8,773 nucleotides of DNA from Gammaproteobacteria bacterium (GTDB lineage Bacteria > Pseudomonadota > Gammaproteobacteria > DSM-26407), in NCBI GenBank assembly GCA_028694565.1, contig JAQVKR010000084.1, forward strand, positions 1 to 8,773, given 5' to 3'. Position numbers and translations under genes: made by a program. The notes under the pieces were generated by a model. It saw only the letters and a program-made list of their open reading frames with translations, ran no database searches and was not told the origin of the DNA. Shown here one piece after another: positions 1 to 6,190 of this stretch; position 1 is the stretch's first letter; every line of letters begins with the position of its first letter.

Positions 1-54
1 GGCCGCGGTCTTCAGCAGCGCGAAACCAAGGCTGGAGTCGGTTCTTTCCGGCAT
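1..54 (-). CDS. Possible N-terminus of a minus-strand gene running off the left edge
   Basis: Read on the minus strand, an ATG at 54 opens a frame MPERTDSSLGFALLKTAA that continues past the window edge without a stop. A purine-rich AGAGGG (complement of 64-69) lies 9 nt before the ATG, an acceptable Shine-Dalgarno position. The gene would be divergent from zapE and share the GC-rich region 55-561 with it. Eighteen residues are too few to name a family. The plus strand also has an open frame that stops at 71-73, so the edge could instead be the end of a plus-strand gene. I prefer the minus reading because of the ribosome site, but only weakly. Confidence 0.35.
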   Translation of the reverse strand, partial: MPERTDSSLGFALLKTAA

Positions 55-255
55 TCGGGCAGGCCCTCTGTGAGCACGATCGCGTTTCCCTGGGGCTGTC
101 ATCCGACCCCCATTCCGCCAACCAGGCGGTGGTCGTCCCGCGGAACCCGGGCGGCGGTTCCGCATCCGTGTTCCCCGCAGGATTATTTCACATCACTGGA
201 CAACGTTCACAATTCCATTCGACTTTGGCCTGGTGACCGGGTTCCGGGTATTTGC

Positions 256-279
256 CGCTGCCCGGCGGGCCGGGCAGCG
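256..279. repeat. Perfect 24-bp GC-rich palindrome
   Basis: The left arm CGCTGCCCGGC (256-266) and right arm GCCGGGCAGCG (269-279) pair at all 11 positions around a central GG. No T-run follows on either strand, so it does not look like an intrinsic terminator. It lies between the AT-richer patch at 181-225 and zapE. It could be an operator for a dimeric regulator or a stable hairpin in a leader. In DNA this GC-rich, some symmetry arises by chance, but 11 perfect pairs is long. Confidence 0.5.
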
Positions 280-461
280 CGGCCCGCCCGCCGCTTCACT
301 CTCCGCGGCAGCTGCGCGGCCTCCCCGAAGGCGCCGGGACGTGGCATGCCGCGCGGGCAGCGGCTGCTCCCCCGTCCGGCGCCGCAGCGCGATCATGGCG
401 CGCTCGTGGGACTCGCCGGGTGTGCCTCCGGGAGCGAAGCGGTACACTGGCCTCCCGGCTC

Positions 462-500
462 CGCGGGGCGGCCGGGAACCATGGCCGGGAATGCCCCGCG
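462..500 (+). repeat. Inverted repeat with internal direct repeat in the zapE leader
   Basis: CGCGGGGC (462-469) is the exact reverse complement of GCCCCGCG (493-500), giving an 8-bp stem around a 23-nt loop. The loop and arm boundary also hold a direct repeat GGCCGGGAA at 470-478 and 483-491. If zapE is transcribed from a site near 455, this hairpin would sit in its leader. There is no poly-T tract, so termination is unlikely. It may be a chance product of base composition. Confidence 0.3.
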
Positions 501-561
501 CCGAGGGTCAGCCGCACCCGCCCGGCCGAACCGCAACCCTCGTTTCCTGTCACCGAGACCC

Positions 562-1659
562 ATGACTCCGCTCGAACGTTATCAGCACGATCTCCTGCGC
601 GATGGCTTCCTGCCCGATGCCGCCCAGGAAGCCGCGGTGCGGCACCTGCAGGCGCTCCACGACGCTCTGCTCGCGGCGGAGACGGCGAACCGCTCCTGGA
701 GCGCGCGATGGCGCCGGCGCCTCGCCCGCGGGCCCACGGAGCCCGTGCGCGGGCTCTATTTCTGGGGCGGCGTGGGGCGCGGCAAGACCTATCTCGTGGA
801 CACCTTCTACGAATGCCTGCCGTTCGAGCGGAAGATGCGCATGCACTTCCACCGCTTCATGCAGTGGGTGCACCACGAACTGGATCACCTGAAGGGCCGG
901 CCCGACCCCCTGCCGAGCGTCGGCGAGCGGCTCGCCGCCCAGGCCCGGGTGCTGTGCTTCGACGAGTTCCATGTGGCGGACATCGCCGACGCCATGGTCC
1001 TGGGCGGACTGATGCGGGCGCTGTTCGCCAACGGCGTGACCCTGGTCGCCACCTCCAACATCGTCCCCGACGAACTCTACCGCAACGGGTTGCAGCGTCA
1101 GCGCTTCCTCCCGGCCATCGAGCTCATCAAGCGCCACACCCGGGTGATCAACGTGGACGGCGGCGTGGACTACCGGCTGCGGACTCTGGAAAAGGCGGAG
1201 ATCTACCACTGGCCGCTGGATGCGGCCGCCGAATCGAGCCTGCGCGAAAGCTTCCTGAAGCTGGCGCCGGAGCCGGGCACAGAGGACGAGATCCTGGAAA
1301 TCGAGGGACGGGCCCTGCCCACCCGCAGCTGCGCCGACGACGTCGCCTGGTTCGACTTCACGACCCTCTGCGACGGTCCCCGCAGCCAGAACGACTATAT
1401 CGAGCTGGCGCGGCAGTTCCATGCCGTGCTGGTGAGCGGCGTACCGGTCATGGGCGACGATCAGGCCGACCCGGCGCGCCGGTTCATCAACCTGGTGGAC
1501 GAGTTCTACGACCGCAACGTGAAGCTGATTCTCTCCGCCGCCGCGCCGGTGGAAACGCTTTACCGGGGCGAGCGCCTGCGCTTCGAGTTCGAGCGCACCC
1601 GCAGCCGGCTGCTGGAGATGCAGTCCCATGACTACCTCGCGCGCCCGCACCGGGCGTGA
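562..1659 (+). CDS. zapE: Cell division protein ZapE (AFG1-like AAA+ ATPase)
   Basis: ZapE is a cytoplasmic P-loop ATPase that associates with the FtsZ ring and affects its stability under some growth conditions; it belongs to the AFG1/LACE1 family. The product has 365 residues, close to the family's usual length. Visible features are the Walker A GGVGRGKT at residues 69-76 (Lys75), Walker B VLCFDE at 130-135 (Asp134, Glu135), a sensor-1-like segment VATSNIVPDELY, and the C-terminal stretch FINLVDEFYDRNVKLILSA typical of the family. The start at 562 gives MTPLERYQ, a beginning that matches the family; the frame is open further upstream but that part is compositional noise. The ribosome site is weak (GAG at 554-556). 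The gene stands alone and converges with the zinc-ribbon gene, with 29 bp between the stops. Confidence 0.95.
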   Translation: MTPLERYQHDLLRDGFLPDAAQEAAVRHLQALHDALLAAETANRSWSARWRRRLARGPTEPVRGLYFWGGVGRGKTYLVDTFYECLPFERKMRMHFHRFMQWVHHELDHLKGRPDPLPSVGERLAAQARVLCFDEFHVADIADAMVLGGLMRALFANGVTLVATSNIVPDELYRNGLQRQRFLPAIELIKRHTRVINVDGGVDYRLRTLEKAEIYHWPLDAAAESSLRESFLKLAPEPGTEDEILEIEGRALPTRSCADDVAWFDFTTLCDGPRSQNDYIELARQFHAVLVSGVPVMGDDQADPARRFINLVDEFYDRNVKLILSAAAPVETLYRGERLRFEFERTRSRLLEMQSHDYLARPHRA

Positions 1660-1688
1660 ATGCGCGCGCCGGCGATGGGAATGCGGCG

Positions 1689-2270
1689 CTATCCGGTTGG
1701 CCCATCCTTCTCCGGCCGGTAGTAGAAATAGCGCCACGGCCCGGCGCCCAGGGTCTCCAGGCGGGCCATGAGCCCGTCGCCGGGAACCGCCTCGCCGGGA
1801 AACACGCCCCAGATCTCCACGAACAGTCGCCCCGCTCCCCCATGCCGGCGCCAGTCGAGCCGCGCCGGGGTCGAGGCGCACCCGCAGACCGGGCAGCGCC
1901 ACTCCGATTCCGGGCGCATCCGCCAGTCCGCCAGGGATGCGCGCCACTCCGCCAGCGGCGCCCGGCAGCCGGGGCAGCGGGGCGTCACGGCATTGCCGCC
2001 GACCAGCAGCTCCACGCGCCCCGGCGCCCGCCGGATGCGCAGGTGGCAGGGCGGCCCATCGTCCTCCCCGCGCAGCGCCACGGCCGGCGAGCAGCCGAGA
2101 AAGGTCACATGCCAGGGCAGATCCCCGCCCGGGGCGATGCGCTCGGCCCCGGCATCGCCGCTGTCCGGATGCACGAGGCCGAAATCCCGCAGGGCGCCCA
2201 GCAGCGCATCGGGGGAAAGCGTCGCCGCGTCGGGGTCGGCGGGCGTCAGTATCAGGCAGCTGTGGCTCAT
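1689..2270 (-). CDS. Uncharacterised protein with a central zinc-ribbon-like Cys4 motif
   Basis: A 193-residue protein I cannot assign to a named family. Two CxxC pairs, Cys99/Cys102 and Cys126/Cys129 (with an extra Cys131), flank a Trp- and Arg-rich linker and look like a zinc ribbon. The C-terminal third has a conserved-looking segment, VEIWGVFPGEAVP at residues 151-163, then a PWRYFYYRPEK tail. No signal peptide or membrane segment is seen, so it is probably cytoplasmic. I chose the ATG at 2270 because it opens a compact ordered sequence; a GTG at 2408 would add 46 residues but lacks a properly spaced ribosome site. The ribosome site before 2270 is also weak (GGAA). Coding is supported by base bias and by residues ordered around the Cys pairs. 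It is divergent from the TerB-like gene and convergent with zapE. Confidence 0.75.
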   Translation of the reverse strand: MSHSCLILTPADPDAATLSPDALLGALRDFGLVHPDSGDAGAERIAPGGDLPWHVTFLGCSPAVALRGEDDGPPCHLRIRRAPGRVELLVGGNAVTPRCPGCRAPLAEWRASLADWRMRPESEWRCPVCGCASTPARLDWRRHGGAGRLFVEIWGVFPGEAVPGDGLMARLETLGAGPWRYFYYRPEKDGPTG

Positions 2271-2286
2271 GGGATTCCGGTCGATG

Positions 2287-2308
2287 GGCAACTGGCGGTT
2301 GGCAACTG
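2287..2308. repeat. GGCAACTG direct repeat in the divergent intergenic region
   Basis: GGCAACTG occurs at 2287-2294 and again at 2301-2308, a 14-bp period, just upstream of the zinc-ribbon gene start. Tandem half-sites of this kind can bind a regulator, but the period is not a full helical turn multiple and only two copies exist. Chance duplication is possible. Confidence 0.3.
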
Positions 2309-2398
2309 TACCACTATGGCCGTCCCGGCCGGGTGCCGGAACCCCTCCCGGGAATCGCGGTCGAACCGAAGCATCGGGGAGGTTTCCCTCCGAACTGG

Positions 2399-2404
2399 TA
2401 GACT
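2399..2404 (+). promoter_or_regulatory. Candidate -10 box for the TerB-like gene
   Basis: TAGACT matches the sigma70 -10 consensus at four of six positions and lies 30 bp before the ATG, which would give a leader of about 24 nt. No convincing -35 hexamer is found 16-18 bp upstream, so the call is weak. Confidence 0.2.
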
Positions 2405-2434
2405 TCACCTTTCTGCGACCCGCCGGGGAGATTC

Positions 2435-2899
2435 ATGCTGCAGCGACTTCAACGCTTCTTCGAGACCCGCGTCATGGAGGACCGGGACGAGCAGGGCCGG
2501 CACGGCGGGCACACGCTGCGACTCGCCGCCGCGGTGCTGCTGGTGGAGATGACCCGGGCCGATTTCGAGGTGAGCCCGGAGGAACGGACGGCGGTGCTGG
2601 AGGCGCTGCGCCGCGCGTTCGCCCTGCCCGAGGCGGAGCTGAGGGAGCTGCGGCGGCTGGCCGAGGACGAGGCGCGCACGGCCATCTCCCTGCACCCGTT
2701 CACCGACCGCATCAACAGCGATTACGACGCGGAGGAGAAGCGCGAGCTCATCCGCCTGCTGTGGCGGGTCGCCTATGCCGACGGCCGGGTGGACAAGTAC
2801 GAGGACTACCTGGTGCGCAAGGTGGCCGAGCTGCTCTATGTTCCCCACCGGGATTTCATCCGCTGCAAGCACGAGGCCAAGGCCGAAATCGGGGCCTAG
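2435..2899 (+). CDS. TerB-like (tellurite resistance TerB family) protein
   Basis: A 154-residue, mostly helical, acidic protein of the TerB/COG4103 type. Two similar halves are visible: LLVEMTRADFEVSPEER at residues 35-51 and LLWRVAYADGRVDKYEDYLV at 108-127, each an amphipathic helix, an Asp-containing turn (Asp43; Asp116 and Asp120) and a following Glu-rich helix. TerB domains bind divalent metal through such Asp/Glu positions. The name comes from tellurite resistance operons, but no other ter gene is present, so resistance cannot be inferred; standalone TerB-like proteins are common and mostly of unknown role. No signal peptide is seen. The start is set by GGGGAG at 2425-2430, 4 nt before the ATG. 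It appears to be a single-gene unit, divergent from the zinc-ribbon gene. Confidence 0.85.
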   Translation: MLQRLQRFFETRVMEDRDEQGRHGGHTLRLAAAVLLVEMTRADFEVSPEERTAVLEALRRAFALPEAELRELRRLAEDEARTAISLHPFTDRINSDYDAEEKRELIRLLWRVAYADGRVDKYEDYLVRKVAELLYVPHRDFIRCKHEAKAEIGA

Positions 2900-2911
2900 C
2901 CGCTTCGCGGC
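2899..2911. other. Short hairpin after the TerB-like stop codon
   Basis: GCCGC (2899-2903) pairs with GCGGC (2907-2911) around TTC and begins inside the TAG stop codon. A second dyad, CCGGGC/GCCCGG, lies at 2930-2943. Neither is followed by a T-run on the plus strand, so a terminator is only possible, not shown. Confidence 0.2.
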
Positions 2912-2942
2912 GCATCCCCCGCCATTCCGCCGGGCCCGCCCG

Positions 2943-2970
2943 GGAGAAAGTCGCCGGCGGCGGGGCCGGC
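2943..2970 (-). terminator. Possible weak terminator of the ABM-domain gene
   Basis: On the minus strand, a few bases after the TGA stop, GCCGGC (complement of 2965-2970) can pair with GCCGGC (complement of 2953-2958) around a 6-nt loop, followed by GACTTTCTCC. The T content of the tail is low for an intrinsic terminator, and GCCGGC is its own reverse complement and frequent in GC-rich DNA, so the call is tentative. Confidence 0.28.
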
Positions 2971-2976
2971 CGGGTT

Positions 2977-3261
2977 TCAGACCGGTTCCGCCACCGTGAT
3001 GTGTTCCGGCTCCTGCAGCATCGGCTCCACGCAGGCCATCACCCGGCGCCGGGCATCGGAGGCGTACCACGCGTCCCAGTGCTCCAGGGAGCGCCAGTTG
3101 GATATCACCACGAAGTGGTTGTCGTCCTCCACATCGCGCAGGATCTCGCCGGACAGGTAGCCGGGGGCGCGCACCGCCTCCTGGATGACCTCCCTGACGA
3201 CCCGCTCCAGCTCCTCCCGCATTCCCTCCACGAACTGCCGCTCGATGAGTACGCGGATCAT
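2977..3261 (-). CDS. Small ABM-domain (antibiotic biosynthesis monooxygenase-like) protein
   Basis: A 94-residue protein with the pattern of the dimeric alpha/beta-barrel ABM superfamily: strand MIRVLIERQF, helix VEGMREELERVVREVIQEA, the APGYLSGEILRD turn and strand (residues 32-43), strand NHFVVISNW (48-56), then the helix LEHWDAWYAS and a terminal strand EHITVAEPV. Members include monooxygenases, haem-degrading enzymes and many proteins of unknown role, so the name is structural, not a pathway claim. No secondary-metabolite genes are nearby. The start at 3261 is decided by a full Shine-Dalgarno AAGGAGG (complement of 3267-3273) 5 nt before the ATG; an ATG eight codons upstream (3285) has none. 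It is convergent with the TerB-like gene and divergent from the ATPase operon. Confidence 0.87.
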   Translation of the reverse strand: MIRVLIERQFVEGMREELERVVREVIQEAVRAPGYLSGEILRDVEDDNHFVVISNWRSLEHWDAWYASDARRRVMACVEPMLQEPEHITVAEPV

Positions 3262-3266
3262 GGCCG

Positions 3267-3273
3267 CCTCCTT
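3267..3273 (-). promoter_or_regulatory. Strong ribosome-binding site of the ABM-domain gene
   Basis: AAGGAGG on the minus strand, 5 nt before the ATG at 3261. It is the best anti-16S match in the window and fixes the start codon, excluding the in-frame ATG at 3285. Confidence 0.8.
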
Positions 3274-3354
3274 CAACAGTGACACGCTTCATCTTTTCCC
3301 AAGGGTAGCCCAACGACGCCGCCCCGGGCACGCCGAACCGGCCTGCCGCCCGGG

Positions 3355-3383
3355 ATGAAAGGCGGCTGCGGGGGGGGTAGAAT
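3355..3383 (+). promoter_or_regulatory. Candidate sigma70 promoter of the ATPase-nuclease operon
   Basis: ATGAAA at 3355-3360 (four of six matches to the -35 consensus) and TAGAAT at 3378-3383 (five of six matches to the -10) are separated by exactly 17 bp. The predicted transcript would start near 3390 and carry a leader of about 67 nt. The spacer ends in eight consecutive G. No competing -10 this good is seen between the ABM start and the ATPase. Confidence 0.45.
3370..3377 (+). repeat. G8 homopolymer inside the promoter spacer
   Basis: Eight G in a row directly abut the TAGAAT -10 box. Homopolymeric G tracts are prone to slipped-strand length change; a change here would alter the -35/-10 spacing from 17 bp. 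The tract itself is certain; its role is inference. Confidence 0.6.
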
Positions 3384-3417
3384 CGACTCAGCAGCGGTTC
3401 CGATCCTAACCAGGAAA

Positions 3418-3436
3418 CATCGCCTCCGGCGCGATG
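3418..3436 (+). other. Hairpin in the ATPase leader
   Basis: CATCGC (3418-3423) and GCGATG (3431-3436) form a 6-bp stem with a 7-nt loop, ending 20 nt before the ATPase start codon. It is too simple to be a known metal riboswitch. It could affect translation, since the ribosome site of the ATPase is weak. Confidence 0.3.
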
Positions 3437-3456
3437 CTCTGACCAACGGGTGCCCG

Positions 3457-6174
3457 ATGAGCAGAACCACGGTTTCCGATCCTCCCCGCGTGCCCTGGCA
3501 TGCGCTCGATGCCGAGGCGGTTTTCGAACAGCTGGGCGCCGGCCCGGAGGGGCTGCCGCTCGACGAGGTCGAGTCGCGCCTCGAACGCCATGGCCTCAAC
3601 CAGCTGCCGCCCCCGCGCCGGCGCGGCCCCCTGGTCCGGCTTGCCGCCCAGTTCAACAACCTGCTGATCTACGTGCTGCTCGGCGCGGCGCTGGTCACCG
3701 CCCTGCTCACCCACTGGGTGGACACCGGGGTCATCCTCGGGGTGGTGGTCATCAACGCCCTGATCGGCTTCATCCAGGAAGGCAAGGCGGAGAAGGCGCT
3801 GGACGCCATCCGCGGCCTGCTCTCGCCGCAGGCGACGGTCGTCCGCGCCGGCCGCCGCCAGATTCTGGCCGCCGAGCACCTGGTGCCGGGGGACGTGGTC
3901 GTGCTCCAGTCGGGTGACAAGGTCCCGGCCGATCTCCGCCTGTTCCGGGTCCGTGACCTGCGCATCGAGGAGGCCTCGCTCACCGGTGAGTCGGTACCGG
4001 TGGAGAAGAACGCCGCCGCGGTGGCGCAGGATGCGCTGCTCGGCGATCGCGGCAGCATGGCCTATGCCAGCACCCTGGTCACCTACGGCCAGGGCGCCGG
4101 CGTGGTGGTGGCCACCGGGGCCGGGACCGAAATCGGGCACATCAGCGCCATGCTCGGGCAGGTGCAGACCCTCACCACGCCGCTGCTGAAACAGATCGCC
4201 CAGTTCGGCCGCTGGCTCACCGGGGCCATCCTGCTGCTGGGGGGAGTCACGTTCCTGTTCGGCGTGCTGTTGCGCGACTACAGCCCGACCGATATGTTCC
4301 TGGCGGCCGTGGGGCTGGTGGTGGCCGCCATCCCGGAGGGCCTGCCGGCCATCATCACCATCACCCTGGCCATCGGCGTCCAGCGGATGGCGCGGCGCAA
4401 CGGCATCATCCGCCTGCTGCCCGCGGTGGAGACCCTCGGCGCCGTTTCCGTGATCTGCTCGGACAAGACCGGGACGCTGACCCGCAACGAGATGACGGTG
4501 CAGGCGGTGGTCACGGCCGGGGCGTCCTACGGGGTGACCGGGGTGGGTTACGATCCCCACGGAACGGTGGTTCTCGATGGCCGTGACCAGGACCCGGCCG
4601 GAAATCCGGAGCTGAACGAAATCGCCCGCGCCGCGCTGCTCTGCAACGACGCCCAGGTGCGCGAGCAGGATGGCGCCTGGCAGCTGGACGGCGACCCCAC
4701 CGAGGGGGCGCTCGTCACCCTGGCGCTGAAGTGCGGGCTGGATGCCGATCATCAGCAGCAGCTGCTGCCGCGGGCGGATACGATACCCTTCGAATCCGAG
4801 CACCGGTTCATGGCCACCCTGCATCACGACCATGCCGGCCACGGCTTCGTCTACCTGAAGGGCGCGCCCGAGAAGCTGCTGGAGATGTGCTCCCGCCAGC
4901 GCCGCGACGGGGAGGATGTGCCCATCGACCCCGATTACTGGCATGGCCAGGTTCACGAGCTCGGCCGCAACGGCCTGCGCACCCTGGCGCTGGCGTTCCG
5001 GCCGACCGGGGATGATCACCGCGCGCTCGATTTCGCCGACGTGGATGGCGGCCTGACGCTGCTCGGCCTGGTGGGCATCATCGATCCGCCCCGGCGGGAG
5101 GCCATCGAGGCGGTGGCCCGCTGCCGCTCGGCCGGGATCCGGGTCAAGATGATCACCGGGGATCATGCCGTCACCGCCATGGCCATCGCCGGCCAGATGG
5201 GCATCGGCGACGGCTCCGCCGCCCTGACCGGAACCGAGCTCGAGGAACTGGACGACGCGGCCCTGCGCCAGCGGGTCGGCGGCGTGGATGTCTTCGCCCG
5301 GACCAGCCCCGAGCACAAGCTGCGGCTGGTCACCGCCCTCCAGGCCGAGGGACAGGTGGTGGCGATGACAGGCGACGGGGTGAACGACGCCCCGGCCCTG
5401 AAGCGCAGCAACGTCGGCGTGGCGATGGGCCGGAAGGGAACCGAGGTGGCCAAGGAGGCCGCCGAGATGGTGCTGGCCGACGACAACTTCGCCTCCATCT
5501 CCCATGCGGTGGAGGAAGGGCGGACCGTCTACGACAACATCAAGAAATCGATCCTCTTCATCCTGCCCACCAACGGGGCCGAGGCCCTGATTCTGGTGGC
5601 CGCGGTGGTGCTGGGACGGGCGCTGCCCATCACCCCGGTGCAGATCCTGTGGGTGAACATGATTACCGCGGTGACCCTCGCGCTGTCGCTCGCCTTCGAG
5701 CCGCCGGAGCGCAATGTCATGGGCCGTCCGCCGCGCCGCGCCGATGAGCCGATCCTGTCCGGGTTCCTGATCTGGCGCATCGTCTTCGTCTCCATCATCG
5801 CCGTGATCGGCAGCTTCGGCCTGTTCATCTACGAGCGCCAGGCGGGCATGGACGTGGAATACGCGCGCACCGTCGCCGTCAACACCCTGGTGATGTTCGA
5901 GGCCTTCTACCTCCTCAACACCCGCTACATCGAACGTTCGGTGCTGTCCCGGGAGGGGCTGCTGGGCAACCCCTACGTGCTCTACGCCATCGTGGTGGTG
6001 GTCCTGTTTCAGCTTCTCTATACCTACCTGCCCTGGATGCAGCTGCTGTTCCAGTCCCGATCGCTGGACGGCATGACCTGGCTGCGCATCGTCCCGGTGG
6101 CCGCCTCGGTGTTCGTCCTGGTGGAGATGGAGAAGGCGCTGTACCCGCGCCTGCGCCGCCGCGCGCCATCCTGA
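3457..6174 (+). CDS. P2-type cation-transporting ATPase (SERCA/PacL-like)
   Basis: An inner-membrane ion pump of 905 residues that uses ATP through an aspartyl-phosphate intermediate. Order: N-terminal cation-ATPase domain (about 10-75), M1-M2 (68-108), actuator domain with TGES 176-179, M3-M4 with PEGLP 293-297, phosphorylation site DKTGTLT (Asp336), nucleotide-binding KGAPE 468-472, hinge TGD 567-569 and TGDGVNDAP from 638, then M5-M10 (about 697-895). Ion-site positions known from SERCA are present in M4 (Glu294), M5 (Asn706, Glu709), M6 (Asn734, Thr737) and M8 (Glu815), but the M6 Asp equivalent to SERCA Asp800 is Ala738. The ion is therefore uncertain: Ca2+ is not safe, and Na+, H+ or another cation is possible. 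The start at 3457 precedes the conserved N-domain; its ribosome site is poor. It heads a two-gene unit with the nuclease gene. Confidence 0.94.
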   Translation: MSRTTVSDPPRVPWHALDAEAVFEQLGAGPEGLPLDEVESRLERHGLNQLPPPRRRGPLVRLAAQFNNLLIYVLLGAALVTALLTHWVDTGVILGVVVINALIGFIQEGKAEKALDAIRGLLSPQATVVRAGRRQILAAEHLVPGDVVVLQSGDKVPADLRLFRVRDLRIEEASLTGESVPVEKNAAAVAQDALLGDRGSMAYASTLVTYGQGAGVVVATGAGTEIGHISAMLGQVQTLTTPLLKQIAQFGRWLTGAILLLGGVTFLFGVLLRDYSPTDMFLAAVGLVVAAIPEGLPAIITITLAIGVQRMARRNGIIRLLPAVETLGAVSVICSDKTGTLTRNEMTVQAVVTAGASYGVTGVGYDPHGTVVLDGRDQDPAGNPELNEIARAALLCNDAQVREQDGAWQLDGDPTEGALVTLALKCGLDADHQQQLLPRADTIPFESEHRFMATLHHDHAGHGFVYLKGAPEKLLEMCSRQRRDGEDVPIDPDYWHGQVHELGRNGLRTLALAFRPTGDDHRALDFADVDGGLTLLGLVGIIDPPRREAIEAVARCRSAGIRVKMITGDHAVTAMAIAGQMGIGDGSAALTGTELEELDDAALRQRVGGVDVFARTSPEHKLRLVTALQAEGQVVAMTGDGVNDAPALKRSNVGVAMGRKGTEVAKEAAEMVLADDNFASISHAVEEGRTVYDNIKKSILFILPTNGAEALILVAAVVLGRALPITPVQILWVNMITAVTLALSLAFEPPERNVMGRPPRRADEPILSGFLIWRIVFVSIIAVIGSFGLFIYERQAGMDVEYARTVAVNTLVMFEAFYLLNTRYIERSVLSREGLLGNPYVLYAIVVVVLFQLLYTYLPWMQLLFQSRSLDGMTWLRIVPVAASVFVLVEMEKALYPRLRRRAPS

Positions 6175-6176
6175 CT

Positions 6177-6182
6177 ACGGAG
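6177..6182 (+). promoter_or_regulatory. Ribosome-binding site of the MBL-fold gene
   Basis: ACGGAG, 8 nt before the ATG at 6191 and just past the ATPase stop codon. It supports the start and translation from a shared transcript. Confidence 0.65.
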
Positions 6183-6190
6183 ATTTCGAC

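Larger units (their letters stand above)
74..561. other. 488-bp non-coding stretch upstream of zapE
   Basis: No convincing gene lies here. The zapE frame stays open across it, but the translation is a low-complexity Arg/Pro/Ala/Gly mix with no resemblance to ZapE, as expected from random GC-rich DNA. Around 181-225 it becomes AT-richer, which suits a promoter. On the minus strand TTGTGA (complement of 207-212) and AATAAT (complement of 182-187) could be -35 and -10 boxes with a rather long 19-bp spacer, serving the edge gene. On the plus strand TACACT at 443-448 is a possible -10 for zapE without a clear -35. Two inverted repeats are listed separately. No tRNA, RNase P RNA or other recognisable RNA gene was seen. 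Confidence 0.5.

Noticed and set aside
70..561. An N-terminal extension of zapE by 164 residues
   Set aside because: The frame is open but the translation is low-complexity and unlike the family; MTPLERYQ at 562 fits the known ZapE start.
252..1631. 459-residue open frame on the plus strand overlapping zapE
   Set aside because: It is an Arg/Ala/Gly-rich shadow of zapE caused by GC-rich third codon positions; no motif is visible in it.
1660..1688. A bidirectional terminator between the convergent zapE and zinc-ribbon genes
   Set aside because: The 29-bp gap shows no clean stem followed by T residues on either strand.
550..1947. 465-residue minus-strand open frame opposite zapE and the zinc-ribbon gene
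   Set aside because: It covers two well-supported genes antisense and has no domain-like sequence; stop codons are rare on the opposite strand in GC-rich genes.
3384..3456. A yybP-ykoY-type metal riboswitch before the ATPase
   Set aside because: The leader is too short and lacks the conserved purine-rich elements of that class; only a simple hairpin is present.
3406..5505. 699-residue minus-strand open frame opposite the P-type ATPase
   Set aside because: His/Gly/Gln/Asp-rich composition is typical of the antisense of a GC-rich gene; the plus strand carries every P-type ATPase motif.
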